This document shows, piece after piece, positions 24,951 through 33,580 of a stretch of 64,000 nt of DNA (within the stretch, counting starts at the first letter, position 1; each line of letters starts with the position of its first letter). The position numbers and the translations under genes are program-made. Below the pieces are notes generated by a model. The model was not told the origin of the DNA. It made no database searches and was given only the letters and a program-made list of their open reading frames with translations. Origin of the DNA: Roseivirga sp. E12 (GTDB lineage Bacteria > Bacteroidota > Bacteroidia > Cytophagales > Cyclobacteriaceae); assembly GCF_017592825.1 (NCBI RefSeq), contig NZ_JAGFMD010000004.1:1-64000 (forward strand), in the 5' to 3' direction.

Positions 24951-26191
24951 ATCTGATATCCTTAAGTTGGAATTACATAAAGAGCAAGCCACTCAACACT
25001 GCACTAAATGTGCTTTTGATGAGCTTAGGTGTGGCGATCATTTTGGTACTCATTCTGCTGAGCTCGCAATTGGAAGAGAATCTTGCAAAGAATAAAAGAG
25101 GTATCGATTTGGTAGTTGGCGCCAAGGGCAGTCCCTTGCAACTCATTCTAGCCAATGTTTACCATATTGATTTTCCCACCGGAAATGTAAAGCTGGACGA
25201 AGCCAAAGCGATTACGCGGAATCGACTGGTCAAGTCGGCCATTCCTCTGGCTTTGGGAGATAACTATGGAGGGTTTCGAATTGTCGGTACCAATCATGAT
25301 TACATTAAACTTTATCAGGGTGAGATTAGCTCAGGAGAACTCTGGAGTTATAACCTGGATGTTGTTCTCGGTGCCAATGCAGCTGCGCGACTGCAGCTGA
25401 GTGTTGGTGATGAGTTTTTTGGGGCACATGGATTGTCTGTGACAGACCTTGAACATGACGAAAGAAAGTATCATGTTATTGGAATACTCGAGCAAAATGG
25501 GAGTGTCTTAGATAACCTCATTTTAACCAATATCGAGAGCGTTTGGGCTGTGCATGATCATGACGAAGAAGAGCATGAAGGAGAGGAACATGAAGCAAAA
25601 GAATTAGGGTCGGCATTCGAGACTGGTTTTCCTGAGGGTGACGAGGAGGATGAAATAACCTCAATGCTTATTCAATACCGCTCTCCGATGGGGGCTGTGC
25701 AAATGCCAAGGATGATCAACGCCAATACCAATATGCAGGCTGCTTCACCCGCTTTTGAAACTCAGAGACTTTTTTCATTGCTGGGTATAGGTGTAGACAT
25801 GCTGAGAAGTTTTGCTTACATAATCATAATCATTGCTGGGCTGAGTGTATTCATATCTATGTACAATGCCCTAAAGGACAGAAAGTACGACCTGGCCATT
25901 ATGAGGTCTCTTGGTGCATCGAGGGGTAAATTATTTGTACATGTGATTATTGAAGGAGTTATTATTACCACTTTAGGTGGAATATTGGGAATTATTTTGG
26001 GGCATGGCCTCATGGAAATGCTAGCCCGTTCTTACGAAAAGTCAGAAGAAGTGGGAGTGACTGGATTGGTTTTTGTGAACCAAGAACTGTATGTATTGTT
26101 GATTAGTTTAGCTGTTGGATTGATCGCTTCGCTCATTCCTGCGTTTAATGCGTATAAGACTGATATATCGAAGGTTTTGGCCGAAGAGTAA
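24947..26191 (+). CDS. FtsX-like ABC permease with His/Glu-rich loop (414 aa)
   Basis: Membrane subunit with four TM segments: one near 18-40 (TALNVLLMSLGVAIILVLIL) and three at about 285-310, 335-355 and 380-400. The periplasmic MacB-type domain (about 45-270) contains an unusual loop near residues 203-232 rich in His, Asp and Glu (HDHDEEEHEGEEHEAKE), as found in zinc-handling proteins. This loop, together with the neighbouring DUF3299-like gene, points to metal rather than lipoprotein transport. It is translationally coupled with the ATPase gene. Confidence 0.8.
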   Translation: MNLISLSWNYIKSKPLNTALNVLLMSLGVAIILVLILLSSQLEENLAKNKRGIDLVVGAKGSPLQLILANVYHIDFPTGNVKLDEAKAITRNRLVKSAIPLALGDNYGGFRIVGTNHDYIKLYQGEISSGELWSYNLDVVLGANAAARLQLSVGDEFFGAHGLSVTDLEHDERKYHVIGILEQNGSVLDNLILTNIESVWAVHDHDEEEHEGEEHEAKELGSAFETGFPEGDEEDEITSMLIQYRSPMGAVQMPRMINANTNMQAASPAFETQRLFSLLGIGVDMLRSFAYIIIIIAGLSVFISMYNALKDRKYDLAIMRSLGASRGKLFVHVIIEGVIITTLGGILGIILGHGLMEMLARSYEKSEEVGVTGLVFVNQELYVLLISLAVGLIASLIPAFNAYKTDISKVLAEE

Positions 26192-26200
26192 ATTGAAAAA

Positions 26201-26665
26201 ATGATGAGGAAACTATTTGTATTGATCGTTGTATTGGGATTTGGCTTTTCAGCTTTGGCACAAGATGTCAAAATGAAAGGAGCTAAACTCTGGAAAACCC
26301 TGGCAGATGTCAGTTATGACATTCAAAAAGATGAGTATGGTGATGTTTTTGTCCCTGTCTTTGGGAAGGATATTAAAGGTATTGCTGACCAAATCGTTGA
26401 AGTCGATGGCTTTATCATTCCCTTTGATGGTATGTTCAAACCAACCGAATTAATTCTTTCCTCACTACCGATCAGTGAGTGTTTTTTCTGTGGTTCAGGC
26501 GGACCAGAAACGGTCATGGAAATCTCGATGAAAGAAAAGATCAAATACACAACCAAGCGTGTCAAAATCCGTGGTAAGCTTAAGCTGAACGCCAAAAACC
26601 CAGACAAACTAATGTACCAATTAGTAGAGGGAGTTTTTGTTGGCTTAGCAGATGATAGCTATTAG
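26201..26665 (+). CDS. exported DUF3299-like protein, copy 2 (154 aa)
   Basis: The signal peptide is LFVLIVVLGFGFSALAQ. The mature domain aligns with the protein encoded at 22495-22929: FVPVFGKDIKG, VDGFIIPFDG, then ECFFCGSGGPETVMEI with two Cys that could bind a metal, and KRVKIRGKLKLNAKNPDKLMYQL. It follows the permease by 9 nt. In Vibrio, as recalled, a DUF3299 protein is encoded with a zinc ABC transporter. Start alternatives are the two adjacent ATG codons. Confidence 0.7.
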   Translation: MMRKLFVLIVVLGFGFSALAQDVKMKGAKLWKTLADVSYDIQKDEYGDVFVPVFGKDIKGIADQIVEVDGFIIPFDGMFKPTELILSSLPISECFFCGSGGPETVMEISMKEKIKYTTKRVKIRGKLKLNAKNPDKLMYQLVEGVFVGLADDSY

Positions 26666-26687
26666 ATTTGCCGAAAATTGAGGTGAA

Positions 26688-27107
26688 ATGAAGAAGTTTT
26701 TTGGATTCTTGTTAGTCGCATTTTTTACACTCTCTTGTGGAGGAGGCTTTGATGCAAAAGTGGAAGAGGGAAAAATCTTGGATGTCCATGATGAAGTAAT
26801 GCCCAAACTAGGGGAGGTGATGAACCTTAAAAGGCAAGTGCTGGCTAAGGCAACCGATCTAGCCGAGAGCAATCCCGAAGATGAGGCACTAGAAGGTTTA
26901 AGAAGTCTTGCGGAAGAGCTGGATGAGGCCAGAAAAGGCATGATGACCTGGATGAATGATTGGGCGAAAACCAAAACGCCTCATACGTCTGGTCAATCTA
27001 CTGAAGAAGAGCAGAAAGCCTTCTTTCAGACTGAAATGGATCGTGTTACAAAGGTCAAGGATGATATCAATTCATCTATCGCAGCAGCAAAAGCAATGTT
27101 GAAATAG
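26688..27107 (+). CDS. small helical lipoprotein (139 aa)
   Basis: Lipobox TLSCGGG with Cys near 17. The mature part is almost entirely alpha-helical and charged (VHDEVMPKLGEVMNLKRQVL, then LEGLRSLAEELDEARKGMMTWMNDW), with a C-terminal helix ending AAAKAMLK. In Bacteroidota similar proteins carry the misleading name viral A-type inclusion protein. It is the last gene of the ABC/DUF3299 operon, 22 nt after the previous stop, and ends one base from the convergent cytochrome gene. It may act as the periplasmic binding or accessory component, which is inference. Confidence 0.6.
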   Translation: MKKFFGFLLVAFFTLSCGGGFDAKVEEGKILDVHDEVMPKLGEVMNLKRQVLAKATDLAESNPEDEALEGLRSLAEELDEARKGMMTWMNDWAKTKTPHTSGQSTEEEQKAFFQTEMDRVTKVKDDINSSIAAAKAMLK

Positions 27108-27108
27108 C

Positions 27109-27558
27109 CTATTGGTTAGGAACAACGTTCTCTACCGCTTCAAGCGTTATTGGCTCTGCTTTGTTTCCCCAAGCATTTGAAATATAAATAAGAAGCTCCT
27201 GAATTTCCAGTGAAGTCAAATCCGGATTGGCAGGCATAGGTTGATTATAGTCAATGCTATTCACTTTTATAGGGCCTTTGAGGCCATATTTGATAGTGCG
27301 AGCGGATCCTGCAACATCATTTAGAAGGTAATCAGAATCTTTCAAGGGGGGGATCAAAGTGCCCAAGCCTTCACCATTTTCCATATGGCAGTTTTGACAA
27401 TATCTGGTGTAAAGTTGTTTGCCATTAGAGAACTGTTGCAAGCCTTTGGTGTCTAACCTTGAGTGAACATCTTCATTATCACTCTTTGTGCCAGATCCAC
27501 AACCCATAAAAATGAATGTGATAAGCAAGACCAATGACTCCCATTTTTTAATCTTCAT
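27109..27558 (-). CDS. lipoprotein c-type cytochrome (149 aa)
   Basis: Periplasmic electron carrier with lipobox FMGC near 20. One heme-c site YCQNCH is at about 54-59, followed by the loop GEGLGTLIPPL. The distal Met ligand is probably in NQPMPANPDL. The single-domain monoheme layout resembles class I cytochromes. It overlaps the SCO gene by 11 nt and belongs to a minus-strand unit SCO - cytochrome c. It possibly delivers electrons to a terminal oxidase encoded elsewhere. Confidence 0.85.
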   Translation of the reverse strand: MKIKKWESLVLLITFIFMGCGSGTKSDNEDVHSRLDTKGLQQFSNGKQLYTRYCQNCHMENGEGLGTLIPPLKDSDYLLNDVAGSARTIKYGLKGPIKVNSIDYNQPMPANPDLTSLEIQELLIYISNAWGNKAEPITLEAVENVVPNQ

Positions 27559-28198
27559 ATTCTGCCAAAAGCTTAGGAATGTCGTTCATCAATGCGTCCA
27601 CTTCAAAGGGCTTTGTGCCATCATATAGTCCCCTAATCCGCTTTTCCTTATCTATTAGGATAAAGGCCCCACTATGGATAAAACCACCCGGTGCATCGGC
27701 ATCTTCCCCAACAGGTACAAGGTAGCCCTCGGCACTTCCAATGCGATAGATTTCATCCTGATCTCCGGTTACAAATTTCCAAACCTTACTATCCGAAACC
27801 CCGAGGCGCATTGAGAAATCTTTCAAGTAAGCGACAGTATCATGTGCCGGGTCTATGGTATGGGAAAGAATTCCAAATTCCGAATTGTCTTTAAACTTGT
27901 CATAAACCCTCAGCATTTGCTGCTTCATAATAGGGCAAATGGTGGGGCAGGTGCCGAAAAAGAAATCGGCAACATAAACTTTCCCTTCAAAGGATGCGAG
28001 CGTTACTTCAAGACTGTCTTGGTCATAAAATGAAAACTCCGGAATGGTATGGTAAATGGTGTCCAATTTTCCATCAACCTCTTTGAACTCTTGTCTTCCT
28101 AGAATTGGAAGTTTTTGTGCTCCTTTATTACCGTTGCAAGACCAGGTTACAGCGAGTATCAGTGTAACACATAGAAGTGTGATTCCTTTTTTTTGCAT
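27548..28198 (-). CDS. SCO1/SenC-family copper chaperone lipoprotein (216 aa)
   Basis: Periplasmic thioredoxin-fold protein for CuA assembly in cytochrome oxidase. Lipobox TWSC is near 21. The copper-binding CxxxC is in FFGTCPTICPIMKQQM (about 84-99) and the third ligand His is in GGFIHSGAFILID (about 174). It lies between the HemJ-like gene (5-nt gap) and the cytochrome gene. The context fits assembly of an aerobic respiratory chain. Confidence 0.88.
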   Translation of the reverse strand: MQKKGITLLCVTLILAVTWSCNGNKGAQKLPILGRQEFKEVDGKLDTIYHTIPEFSFYDQDSLEVTLASFEGKVYVADFFFGTCPTICPIMKQQMLRVYDKFKDNSEFGILSHTIDPAHDTVAYLKDFSMRLGVSDSKVWKFVTGDQDEIYRIGSAEGYLVPVGEDADAPGGFIHSGAFILIDKEKRIRGLYDGTKPFEVDALMNDIPKLLAEYED

Positions 28199-28203
28199 TG
28201 CTT

Positions 28204-28740
28204 TTAAGCCTTTGTTCTAAGCCTTTTATAAGTACGAATTCCGATCATCAGGGCGATAGCCACAAGCATAAAACCGAGTGTGCCTTTGATCCAGTTAATC
28301 TCATTTTTTAATACGATAATGAAGACGACAGAGATGAGTATTAATGTGGATATTTCATTCCAAATCCGCAGTTGGGTTGAGCTATATCGTTGTTCATCAT
28401 TTTGAAGCTGTGAATACAGTTTTTGACACAGGAAGTGGTAGATGTACAGCAGGGCGACAAAAGTCAGTTTGATGTGCATAAATGGGAGCTCAAGCATCGC
28501 GGGATATTGGTAGACCATGATACTTCCCAAAATGAGGGTAATGATTGCCGATGGCCAAGTAATAATGTACCACAGGCGCTTGGACATAATTTTTAATTGA
28601 TCACCAAGAATGGTCCTGTCCGGTTCAGGTTTGTCTAGCGCCTCTCTTTGATAAATGAATAGTCTGACAATGTAGAAAAGCCCAGCAAACCAGGTAACAA
28701 TAAAGATGATATGGAGAGATTTGATATAAAGATCAGCCAT
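28204..28740 (-). CDS. HemJ/CopD-like membrane protein (178 aa)
   Basis: Four to five TM segments. The N-terminal signature KSLHIIFIVTWFAGLFYIVR with its His and Arg is like HemJ, the protoporphyrinogen IX oxidase of many bacteria. A second conserved part is KIMSKRLWYIITWPSAIITL and a third HIKLTFVALLYIYHFLCQKL. A perfect TAnnTTTG lies just upstream. Heads an operon with SCO and cytochrome c genes, consistent with heme supply; the name CopD-family is the generic alternative. Confidence 0.65.
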   Translation of the reverse strand: MADLYIKSLHIIFIVTWFAGLFYIVRLFIYQREALDKPEPDRTILGDQLKIMSKRLWYIITWPSAIITLILGSIMVYQYPAMLELPFMHIKLTFVALLYIYHFLCQKLYSQLQNDEQRYSSTQLRIWNEISTLILISVVFIIVLKNEINWIKGTLGFMLVAIALMIGIRTYKRLRTKA

Positions 28741-28753
28741 GGCTTTGCTAAAG

Positions 28754-28761
28754 CAAAGGTA
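28754..28761 (-). promoter_or_regulatory. -7 element TACCTTTG for the HemJ-SCO-cytochrome operon
   Basis: A perfect match on the minus strand, 13 nt before the ATG at 28740. No TTG at the proper distance. Confidence 0.4.
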
Positions 28762-28764
28762 ATC

Positions 28765-28849
28765 ATGAATCAGTTATCAGTTAACTAGAAACCAGTATTT
28801 CTGTTAGAACTACTGATGACTGATTTCCGATCCACGGATAACCGATTAA
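28765..28849. repeat. degenerate short-word repeat region
   Basis: The gap between two minus-strand genes is built from shuffled copies of a short word: TCAGTTATCAGTTAACT, then GATGACTGATTTCCGAT, then GGATAACCGATTAACTAATC. It is not a clean tandem array. It resembles in style the element at 36557-36803. Confidence 0.35.
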
Positions 28850-29680
28850 CTAATCAAAAGGCCCCGACTTTTTCTCTAGTACGTTCAAGGTATCTCCAAC
28901 TCTGATCACTCCTTCATTACTCGGGATGAAGTTCTCTCCGAATAAGATCTTATTACCAGTTTTTCGATAGGTAGAAAGAGTTTTTAATGGTTCTTTCCCT
29001 TTTTGAGCAGTATCTACATCAATGGTGGTCATCACACATCGTACACAAGGCTTTACACCATACATTTCAACATCACCAACAGTAATCTTCCTGAGTCTGT
29101 CTTCTTCATGTACCTCGCCCCCCGAGACTATCACATTGGCCCTAAACCTATTCATGGGAACATGCTCAGTGCTCTTACTATTAAGAAAAGCCAAGGATTC
29201 CTCACTGATAATGAGCACAGGGTAGCCATCGGCAAAACTCACCTTATCAGTTTCCTCAATCGCATAGCGTTGATCAGCCTGTCGAACGCTGTCATCATGC
29301 ATATATAGGAGGCGTACTTTTTTGTCAATAATTTCACTAAACCAGGCGTCAACTTTAGCATCTACTGGTTTGGCCGGGCACGTATCATCCCAAACGGTAA
29401 CTGAAACTGGAGTACTGTCGGGCTCTGACATGTTGAAACTTACGGCTTCAATGGGCTTCGTCTTATGGCGAATCGTCATGATGTCTCCATTGATTTCAGG
29501 TTGAAGCAGCGCCATTTCAGGATAATCACGTTGATGCACAAACATTCCATTTTCATCAGCCAAGACCCACCTTCGATCGTATTGTAGGCCACGTGTTTCT
29601 ACTTTGGATTGGTCTAGCTGAATTCCAGCAATAGACTTGATGGGATATATCCAGAGATCGGTAATCTTGAGTGTTGACAT
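28850..29680 (-). CDS. MOSC-domain protein with N-terminal beta-barrel (276 aa)
   Basis: Likely molybdenum-cofactor-dependent reductase component, related to YcbX and eukaryotic mARC. The N-terminal MOSC_N barrel (about 1-120) begins ITDLWIYPIKSIAGIQL and has GLQYDRRWVLADENG. The MOSC domain (about 130-270) holds FRANVIVSGG, the conserved Cys segment GVKPCVRCVMTTID where the Mo-ligand Cys is expected, and GNKILFGENF. There is no C-terminal ferredoxin domain, unlike YcbX. N-hydroxylated base reduction is a family-based guess. Confidence 0.8.
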   Translation of the reverse strand: MSTLKITDLWIYPIKSIAGIQLDQSKVETRGLQYDRRWVLADENGMFVHQRDYPEMALLQPEINGDIMTIRHKTKPIEAVSFNMSEPDSTPVSVTVWDDTCPAKPVDAKVDAWFSEIIDKKVRLLYMHDDSVRQADQRYAIEETDKVSFADGYPVLIISEESLAFLNSKSTEHVPMNRFRANVIVSGGEVHEEDRLRKITVGDVEMYGVKPCVRCVMTTIDVDTAQKGKEPLKTLSTYRKTGNKILFGENFIPSNEGVIRVGDTLNVLEKKSGPFD

Positions 29681-29721
29681 TCCTGATGATTTAGTACTCT
29701 AAAATAAGAAGTACTAATCAC

Positions 29722-30558
29722 TTATCTCCAATATTGATATCTACTTACGCGATTCAGCTTGAGATTGTAGCCGTACCAGGTAGTTTGGGTTTGAAGTAGA
29801 TTAGGATACTCTTTATTGAAGGTATAGGTATTGACCTTACCTTCCTCCAAAGTTGTTTTCACCTGCCACACACTATCCCGATCGCTGACAGAGAATTGGG
29901 CATTGTAGATTTTCGGTTGACGGGTTTTTGTGTTGATTTGGCTATCGACTACCTTTTTTGTGAATTCTAGCCCATCCTCAAATTTTGTGGCTCTGAGAAG
30001 GTAGGAGAGTTGGTCTTCCCAAATTAGATCCGTGCCCTCAATACTCATTTGCCCATCCCCGTAACCATCAAAATAGCTATTGTAATCATACGCATAGCCA
30101 CCTGAAATCAATTCGAACTGCTTGAAAGTATTGCCACACCATTCTTGACCAGTGTGGGTCATTTTATGCAACTGTTCTGGTTGCTCCCTTTTAAAGAAAA
30201 GACTTGTCAGGTAATGGTAAGGGTAGTTTTCGGTCTCAAACCTGCCGAACTTATTAACTTTCATAACACTGAATAGATCATCACGCTGATAGTCATTCGT
30301 CTTTACATTAAAGTCTTTATTAAACTCTTCTTTGACGGTTATATAGGCATTATCAAACCGTCTGACTTTACCATACACGATCATTTCGGCATCATAATGT
30401 GCCACTTCGGCTTGACCATCTTCCCATATTTTGTTCATAGCCCAGTCATGATTGAAGACATCACTGGCAGGGTAGTCTATTGAATCCTCTGTTGGTTGTT
30501 CACAGCCATAAAGGGCAACTATGAGAATTAGCAATGTGGTAATGATGTGCTTTTTCAT
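29722..30558 (-). CDS. lipoprotein of unknown function (278 aa)
   Basis: Starts at ATG 30558 (MKKHIITTLLILIVALYGC), with a clear lipobox; an upstream in-frame ATG at 30579 adds seven residues before the basic signal start. The mature part is aromatic-rich and beta-like, with MTHTGQEWCGNTFKQFELIS near the middle and a C-terminus of VSRYQYWR. I do not recognise a characterised family. The TIGR04282 gene lies 17 nt upstream on the same strand, so the two are probably cotranscribed. Confidence 0.6.
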   Translation of the reverse strand: MKKHIITTLLILIVALYGCEQPTEDSIDYPASDVFNHDWAMNKIWEDGQAEVAHYDAEMIVYGKVRRFDNAYITVKEEFNKDFNVKTNDYQRDDLFSVMKVNKFGRFETENYPYHYLTSLFFKREQPEQLHKMTHTGQEWCGNTFKQFELISGGYAYDYNSYFDGYGDGQMSIEGTDLIWEDQLSYLLRATKFEDGLEFTKKVVDSQINTKTRQPKIYNAQFSVSDRDSVWQVKTTLEEGKVNTYTFNKEYPNLLQTQTTWYGYNLKLNRVSRYQYWR

Positions 30559-30575
30559 AAGCTTGTATTTATGAG

Positions 30576-31178
30576 TCAATGCATGACTGTCTTTGCCCAG
30601 GGGCCCAGATCGTCTTCTGTATCCACGTCATTGAGGGTTTCTAACACCTGATAGTTTAGGTCTAGTGCCTCAAAGTCTTTTATAGTATCGGAACCAACAG
30701 TTTCGGTACTCCACACCTTTTGTTCAAATAACTCAGGAAAATACCGAGACATGCCTATGGTGTAATACCCACCATCAGCCGCGGGGCCGATAATAGTATC
30801 TCTGAACTTGAGCGATTCAAAGGCTTGTTCCAGATGGTTCTGGGTCATGTCATAACAGTCACTTCCAATAATGCAGACCCTCTGGTATCCGTCTTGAAAG
30901 GCCTTATTGAATGCTGTGGTTATCTTGATACCTAAGTCTCCAGTACTTTGCACGGCTTTCGCATATGTGGTGTTGTCCCAAAGATCAGATTCATCTACAT
31001 AATCCGAATAATACACCACCTTATCGACATCAAGATCCGCTGTCTCTAATCGCGTCTTTTCTAAAAGCAATTTGTATACTTCCAAAGCCTTGACATCGCC
31101 TATAGTGGCTGCCAATCTGGTTTTGGCTTTGCCAAGAATAGGGTTCTTAACAAAAATGATAAGTAAGTCAGCTTTCAT
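30576..31178 (-). CDS. TIGR04282/DUF2064 glycosyltransferase-like protein (200 aa)
   Basis: GT-A-fold nucleotidyl/glycosyltransferase. The N-terminus LLIIFVKNPILGKAKTRLA holds the nucleotide-binding KTRLA motif. CIIGSDCYDM supplies the acidic metal-binding site and IGPAADGGYYTIGM the substrate loop. Start ATG 31178 is taken because it begins right at the fold and directly follows the rhodanese stop; the longer frame adds 12 unlikely residues. The family name arsenosugar biosynthesis is not supported here, since no ArsM-like methyltransferase or radical SAM gene is near. Confidence 0.75.
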   Translation of the reverse strand: MKADLLIIFVKNPILGKAKTRLAATIGDVKALEVYKLLLEKTRLETADLDVDKVVYYSDYVDESDLWDNTTYAKAVQSTGDLGIKITTAFNKAFQDGYQRVCIIGSDCYDMTQNHLEQAFESLKFRDTIIGPAADGGYYTIGMSRYFPELFEQKVWSTETVGSDTIKDFEALDLNYQVLETLNDVDTEDDLGPWAKTVMH

Positions 31179-31179
31179 T

Positions 31180-31662
31180 TTAATAGACTGGTGTTCCTCC
31201 TCGCAGCAGAGCACTGAAGTACTGTGCGTATACGTGAACGCTGTCGGTTAGATTATCTCTTGAGTTTACCAATGGCAACTCCGCATTTGACCACCCAATG
31301 AGGCCATCTTGCAATTCTACGACTTGATTAAAGCCTTCCTCTTCAAGAATCTTCGCGAGTTGGTTGCTTCTCAATCCTACTGTACAATATACCATCACAG
31401 GCTCATTTGCATTCAAACCTTCAAGCAGTCCTTCTTCATAGCGAATGGCTCCCTCCAAATGACTTACATCGTATTCGCTTTCATCTCTAACATCCAAAAT
31501 TGTAAAATCGGTTGTTGAAATCATTCGAAAGGCTTCCTCGGCATCCACACGTTCTACATTTGAACTACTGAAAAATGTAAAAGCACCCCTTTGGTATACC
31601 TGATAGCATACAAGCGATAGGAGAACTATGACTCCGGGGACGATGAACTTTAAGTGTGACAT
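31180..31662 (-). CDS. membrane-anchored rhodanese-like protein (160 aa)
   Basis: One N-terminal TM (about 5-22, FIVPGVIVLLSLVCYQV). The rhodanese domain (about 38-135) begins EEAFRMISTTDFTILDVRDE, and the active-site loop is VYCTVGLRSNQ with the persulfide-forming Cys. The domain faces the periplasm if the anchor is in the usual orientation. It could be a sulfurtransferase or a thiol-redox carrier. It is first in a minus-strand run with the TIGR04282 and lipoprotein genes. Confidence 0.8.
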   Translation of the reverse strand: MSHLKFIVPGVIVLLSLVCYQVYQRGAFTFFSSSNVERVDAEEAFRMISTTDFTILDVRDESEYDVSHLEGAIRYEEGLLEGLNANEPVMVYCTVGLRSNQLAKILEEEGFNQVVELQDGLIGWSNAELPLVNSRDNLTDSVHVYAQYFSALLRGGTPVY

Positions 31663-31789
31663 TAGTTTAAGGATTCAAATAAACTACTTCTTTTTCATTC
31701 AATTGTTTTCCGAATCTTAGAATTCCATCTATTCTCTTGAAATGAAGCTTAAATGACATTTGATTTTATTATTACCTTGCCAACTTGAG

Positions 31790-32779
31790 ATGAAGCGTAA
31801 AAAACTCACAATAGAAGAGCTTATAGCAGGTGTTTTGGTAGGCGATCGCCTTGTGCTAAGTAGGGCAATAACCCTCTGTGAAAGCCAAAAGGCAGAAGAT
31901 ATTATCGCTTCGGAGAAGCTGTTGAAAGCCATACTACCAAAAACGGGGAACTCCATGCGGATAGGCATTACGGGCGTTCCAGGTGTGGGTAAAAGTACTT
32001 TCATTGAATCGTTCGGAACACTTTTGACCACACAAGGTAAAAAGCTGGCCGTACTCACCGTTGACCCCAGTAGTCAGAAAACGAAGGGTAGCATTTTAGG
32101 CGACAAAACACGGATGGAGGAGCTGGCGCGAAATCCGATGGCCTTTATTCGACCTTCGGCCTCAGGCAGTGCTTTAGGTGGTGTGAGTAGTAAGACAAGA
32201 GAGGCAATGTTACTCTGTGAAGCGGCAGGCTTTGATATCATTTTCATCGAAACGGTAGGAGTTGGACAGTCTGAGACGCTGGTGCATGGCATGGTAGATT
32301 TCTTTTTGTTGCTGATGCTGGCCGGAGCTGGCGATGAGCTTCAAGGAATCAAGAAGGGAATTATGGAAATGGCCGATGCTGTGGTGATCAATAAGGCGGA
32401 CGGTGAAAATCAAAAGGCAGCAAACCGAGCAAAGGCTGAATACCAAAGTGCACTTCACCTTTTTCCAATAGACGAGTCAGGTTGGCTACCACAAGTTAAG
32501 ACCTGCTCAGCATTGGAGAACATTGGCCTTGATGAGATTTGGGAAATGATTGTTAAACATCAAATATCCATGCAAACCAATGGCTTCTGGACTGAAAACA
32601 GGAAGCGACAGCAGGTAGATTGGTTCAAGGAAAGTGTGAATGAAATGCTTGGACAAGCTTTCTATCATGATGCAAAAATCGCTAAGGTACTACCTACAAT
32701 TCTCAAGCAAGTTGAAAGCGGTGAACTACCTGCGATGAGCGCAGCTTACAACCTGATTCAAAAGTTTTTGGATAAATAG
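31790..32779 (+). CDS. meaB: methylmalonyl-CoA mutase-associated GTPase MeaB
   Basis: G3E-family P-loop GTPase that loads and protects adenosylcobalamin in methylmalonyl-CoA mutase. ATG 31790 (MKRKKLTIEEL) was chosen over a TTG 30 nt upstream because it starts at the family N-terminus. Walker A GVPGVGKST is at about 62-70, DPSSQKTKGSILGDKTRM is the switch region, ETVGVGQSE is the G3 motif and NKAD is the base-specificity motif. The mutase gene lies about 15 kb away on the minus strand, so the pair is split. Confidence 0.92.
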   Translation: MKRKKLTIEELIAGVLVGDRLVLSRAITLCESQKAEDIIASEKLLKAILPKTGNSMRIGITGVPGVGKSTFIESFGTLLTTQGKKLAVLTVDPSSQKTKGSILGDKTRMEELARNPMAFIRPSASGSALGGVSSKTREAMLLCEAAGFDIIFIETVGVGQSETLVHGMVDFFLLLMLAGAGDELQGIKKGIMEMADAVVINKADGENQKAANRAKAEYQSALHLFPIDESGWLPQVKTCSALENIGLDEIWEMIVKHQISMQTNGFWTENRKRQQVDWFKESVNEMLGQAFYHDAKIAKVLPTILKQVESGELPAMSAAYNLIQKFLDK

Positions 32780-32837
32780 AAGTGGCTTTAAATAAAGTTC
32801 CCCTGCCCTTCAAGGTATAGACCTCTCGAAGCAAGGG

Positions 32838-32859
32838 ATATAATCGGTCATGATTATAT
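32838..32859. terminator. AT-rich hairpin between convergent genes
   Basis: ATATAATC/GATTATAT arms with loop GGTCAT form a perfect 8-bp stem in the 93-nt gap between meaB and the DUF2807 gene. There is no T-run, so its action as a terminator is uncertain. Confidence 0.3.
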
Positions 32860-32872
32860 TCAGATAAATTGA

Positions 32873-33580
32873 TTAACCTTTTCTCACGCTCGAAGCGCCT
32901 GATGTGTCGCTGTTCACTGAAGCGCCACCTTTGTATCTCACACTAGAAGCGCCCGATGCTCGTACATCAAGATCACCACTAACATATACATTTACTGAAC
33001 ATGCACCACCCACACGGATGTCGGTATCGGTTGTTTCAAAATCATAAGCTCTATAAATAGATGACCCGCTCATTCTGATATTCTGCGTCTTAGCAGAACC
33101 TTCTATGTTAACAACGCTTGCTCCTGAGGCTTCGAAAGACAAGTCATCAGCTTCAAGCTCTAACTTTACTACCGATGCACCTGACAAATGAAGTTCCATG
33201 TCGTCAGTCTTAATAACATCCAAAGTACGCAGGCTTACAGCACCACTTACATGTATTTTGTTCAATGACTTTACCGTGATATATGCCTTAGGAGACTCAC
33301 GCATTCTGCGATTCTTTCGGCTGTTTTCTAAGCCAATGATCAACATACTGCCTCTTACTTCCGCGATCAAATCACTTCTAAACTGATCTTCGATTTCAAT
33401 CTCCAATGATACCTCATTACCTACGCTGATTTCTACAGCAAAGGCCGAGCTAACACTTAGTCCACTAAAGTCTCTTACATTGATTTTCTCACGATCCTGA
33501 GCAAAAGCGAAGGTTGAAAATGTCAACATCGCAAATGCTAAAAGGCCAAAACGTAAAGACTTCATTTTTAAATTCTTCAT
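32873..33580 (-). CDS. secreted DUF2807 (GIN) beta-helix protein (235 aa)
   Basis: The signal peptide (FGLLAFAMLTFSTFAFAQ) is cleaved near residue 28. The mature part is a DUF2807 head domain starting INVRDFSGLSVSSAFAVEI and then a right-handed beta-helix with repeating SGAS units (HLSGASVVKLEL, FEASGASVVNIEG, VRASGASSVRYKG, DTSGASSVRKG). Such proteins are surface or periplasmic and of unknown function in Bacteroidota. Two Met codons occur near the start; the first was used. Confidence 0.8.
   Translation of the reverse strand: MKNLKMKSLRFGLLAFAMLTFSTFAFAQDREKINVRDFSGLSVSSAFAVEISVGNEVSLEIEIEDQFRSDLIAEVRGSMLIIGLENSRKNRRMRESPKAYITVKSLNKIHVSGAVSLRTLDVIKTDDMELHLSGASVVKLELEADDLSFEASGASVVNIEGSAKTQNIRMSGSSIYRAYDFETTDTDIRVGGACSVNVYVSGDLDVRASGASSVRYKGGASVNSDTSGASSVRKG

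Noticed and set aside
30576-31178. Arsenosugar biosynthesis cluster
   Set aside because: Only the TIGR04282 family name points to it; no ArsM-like or radical SAM gene is adjacent.
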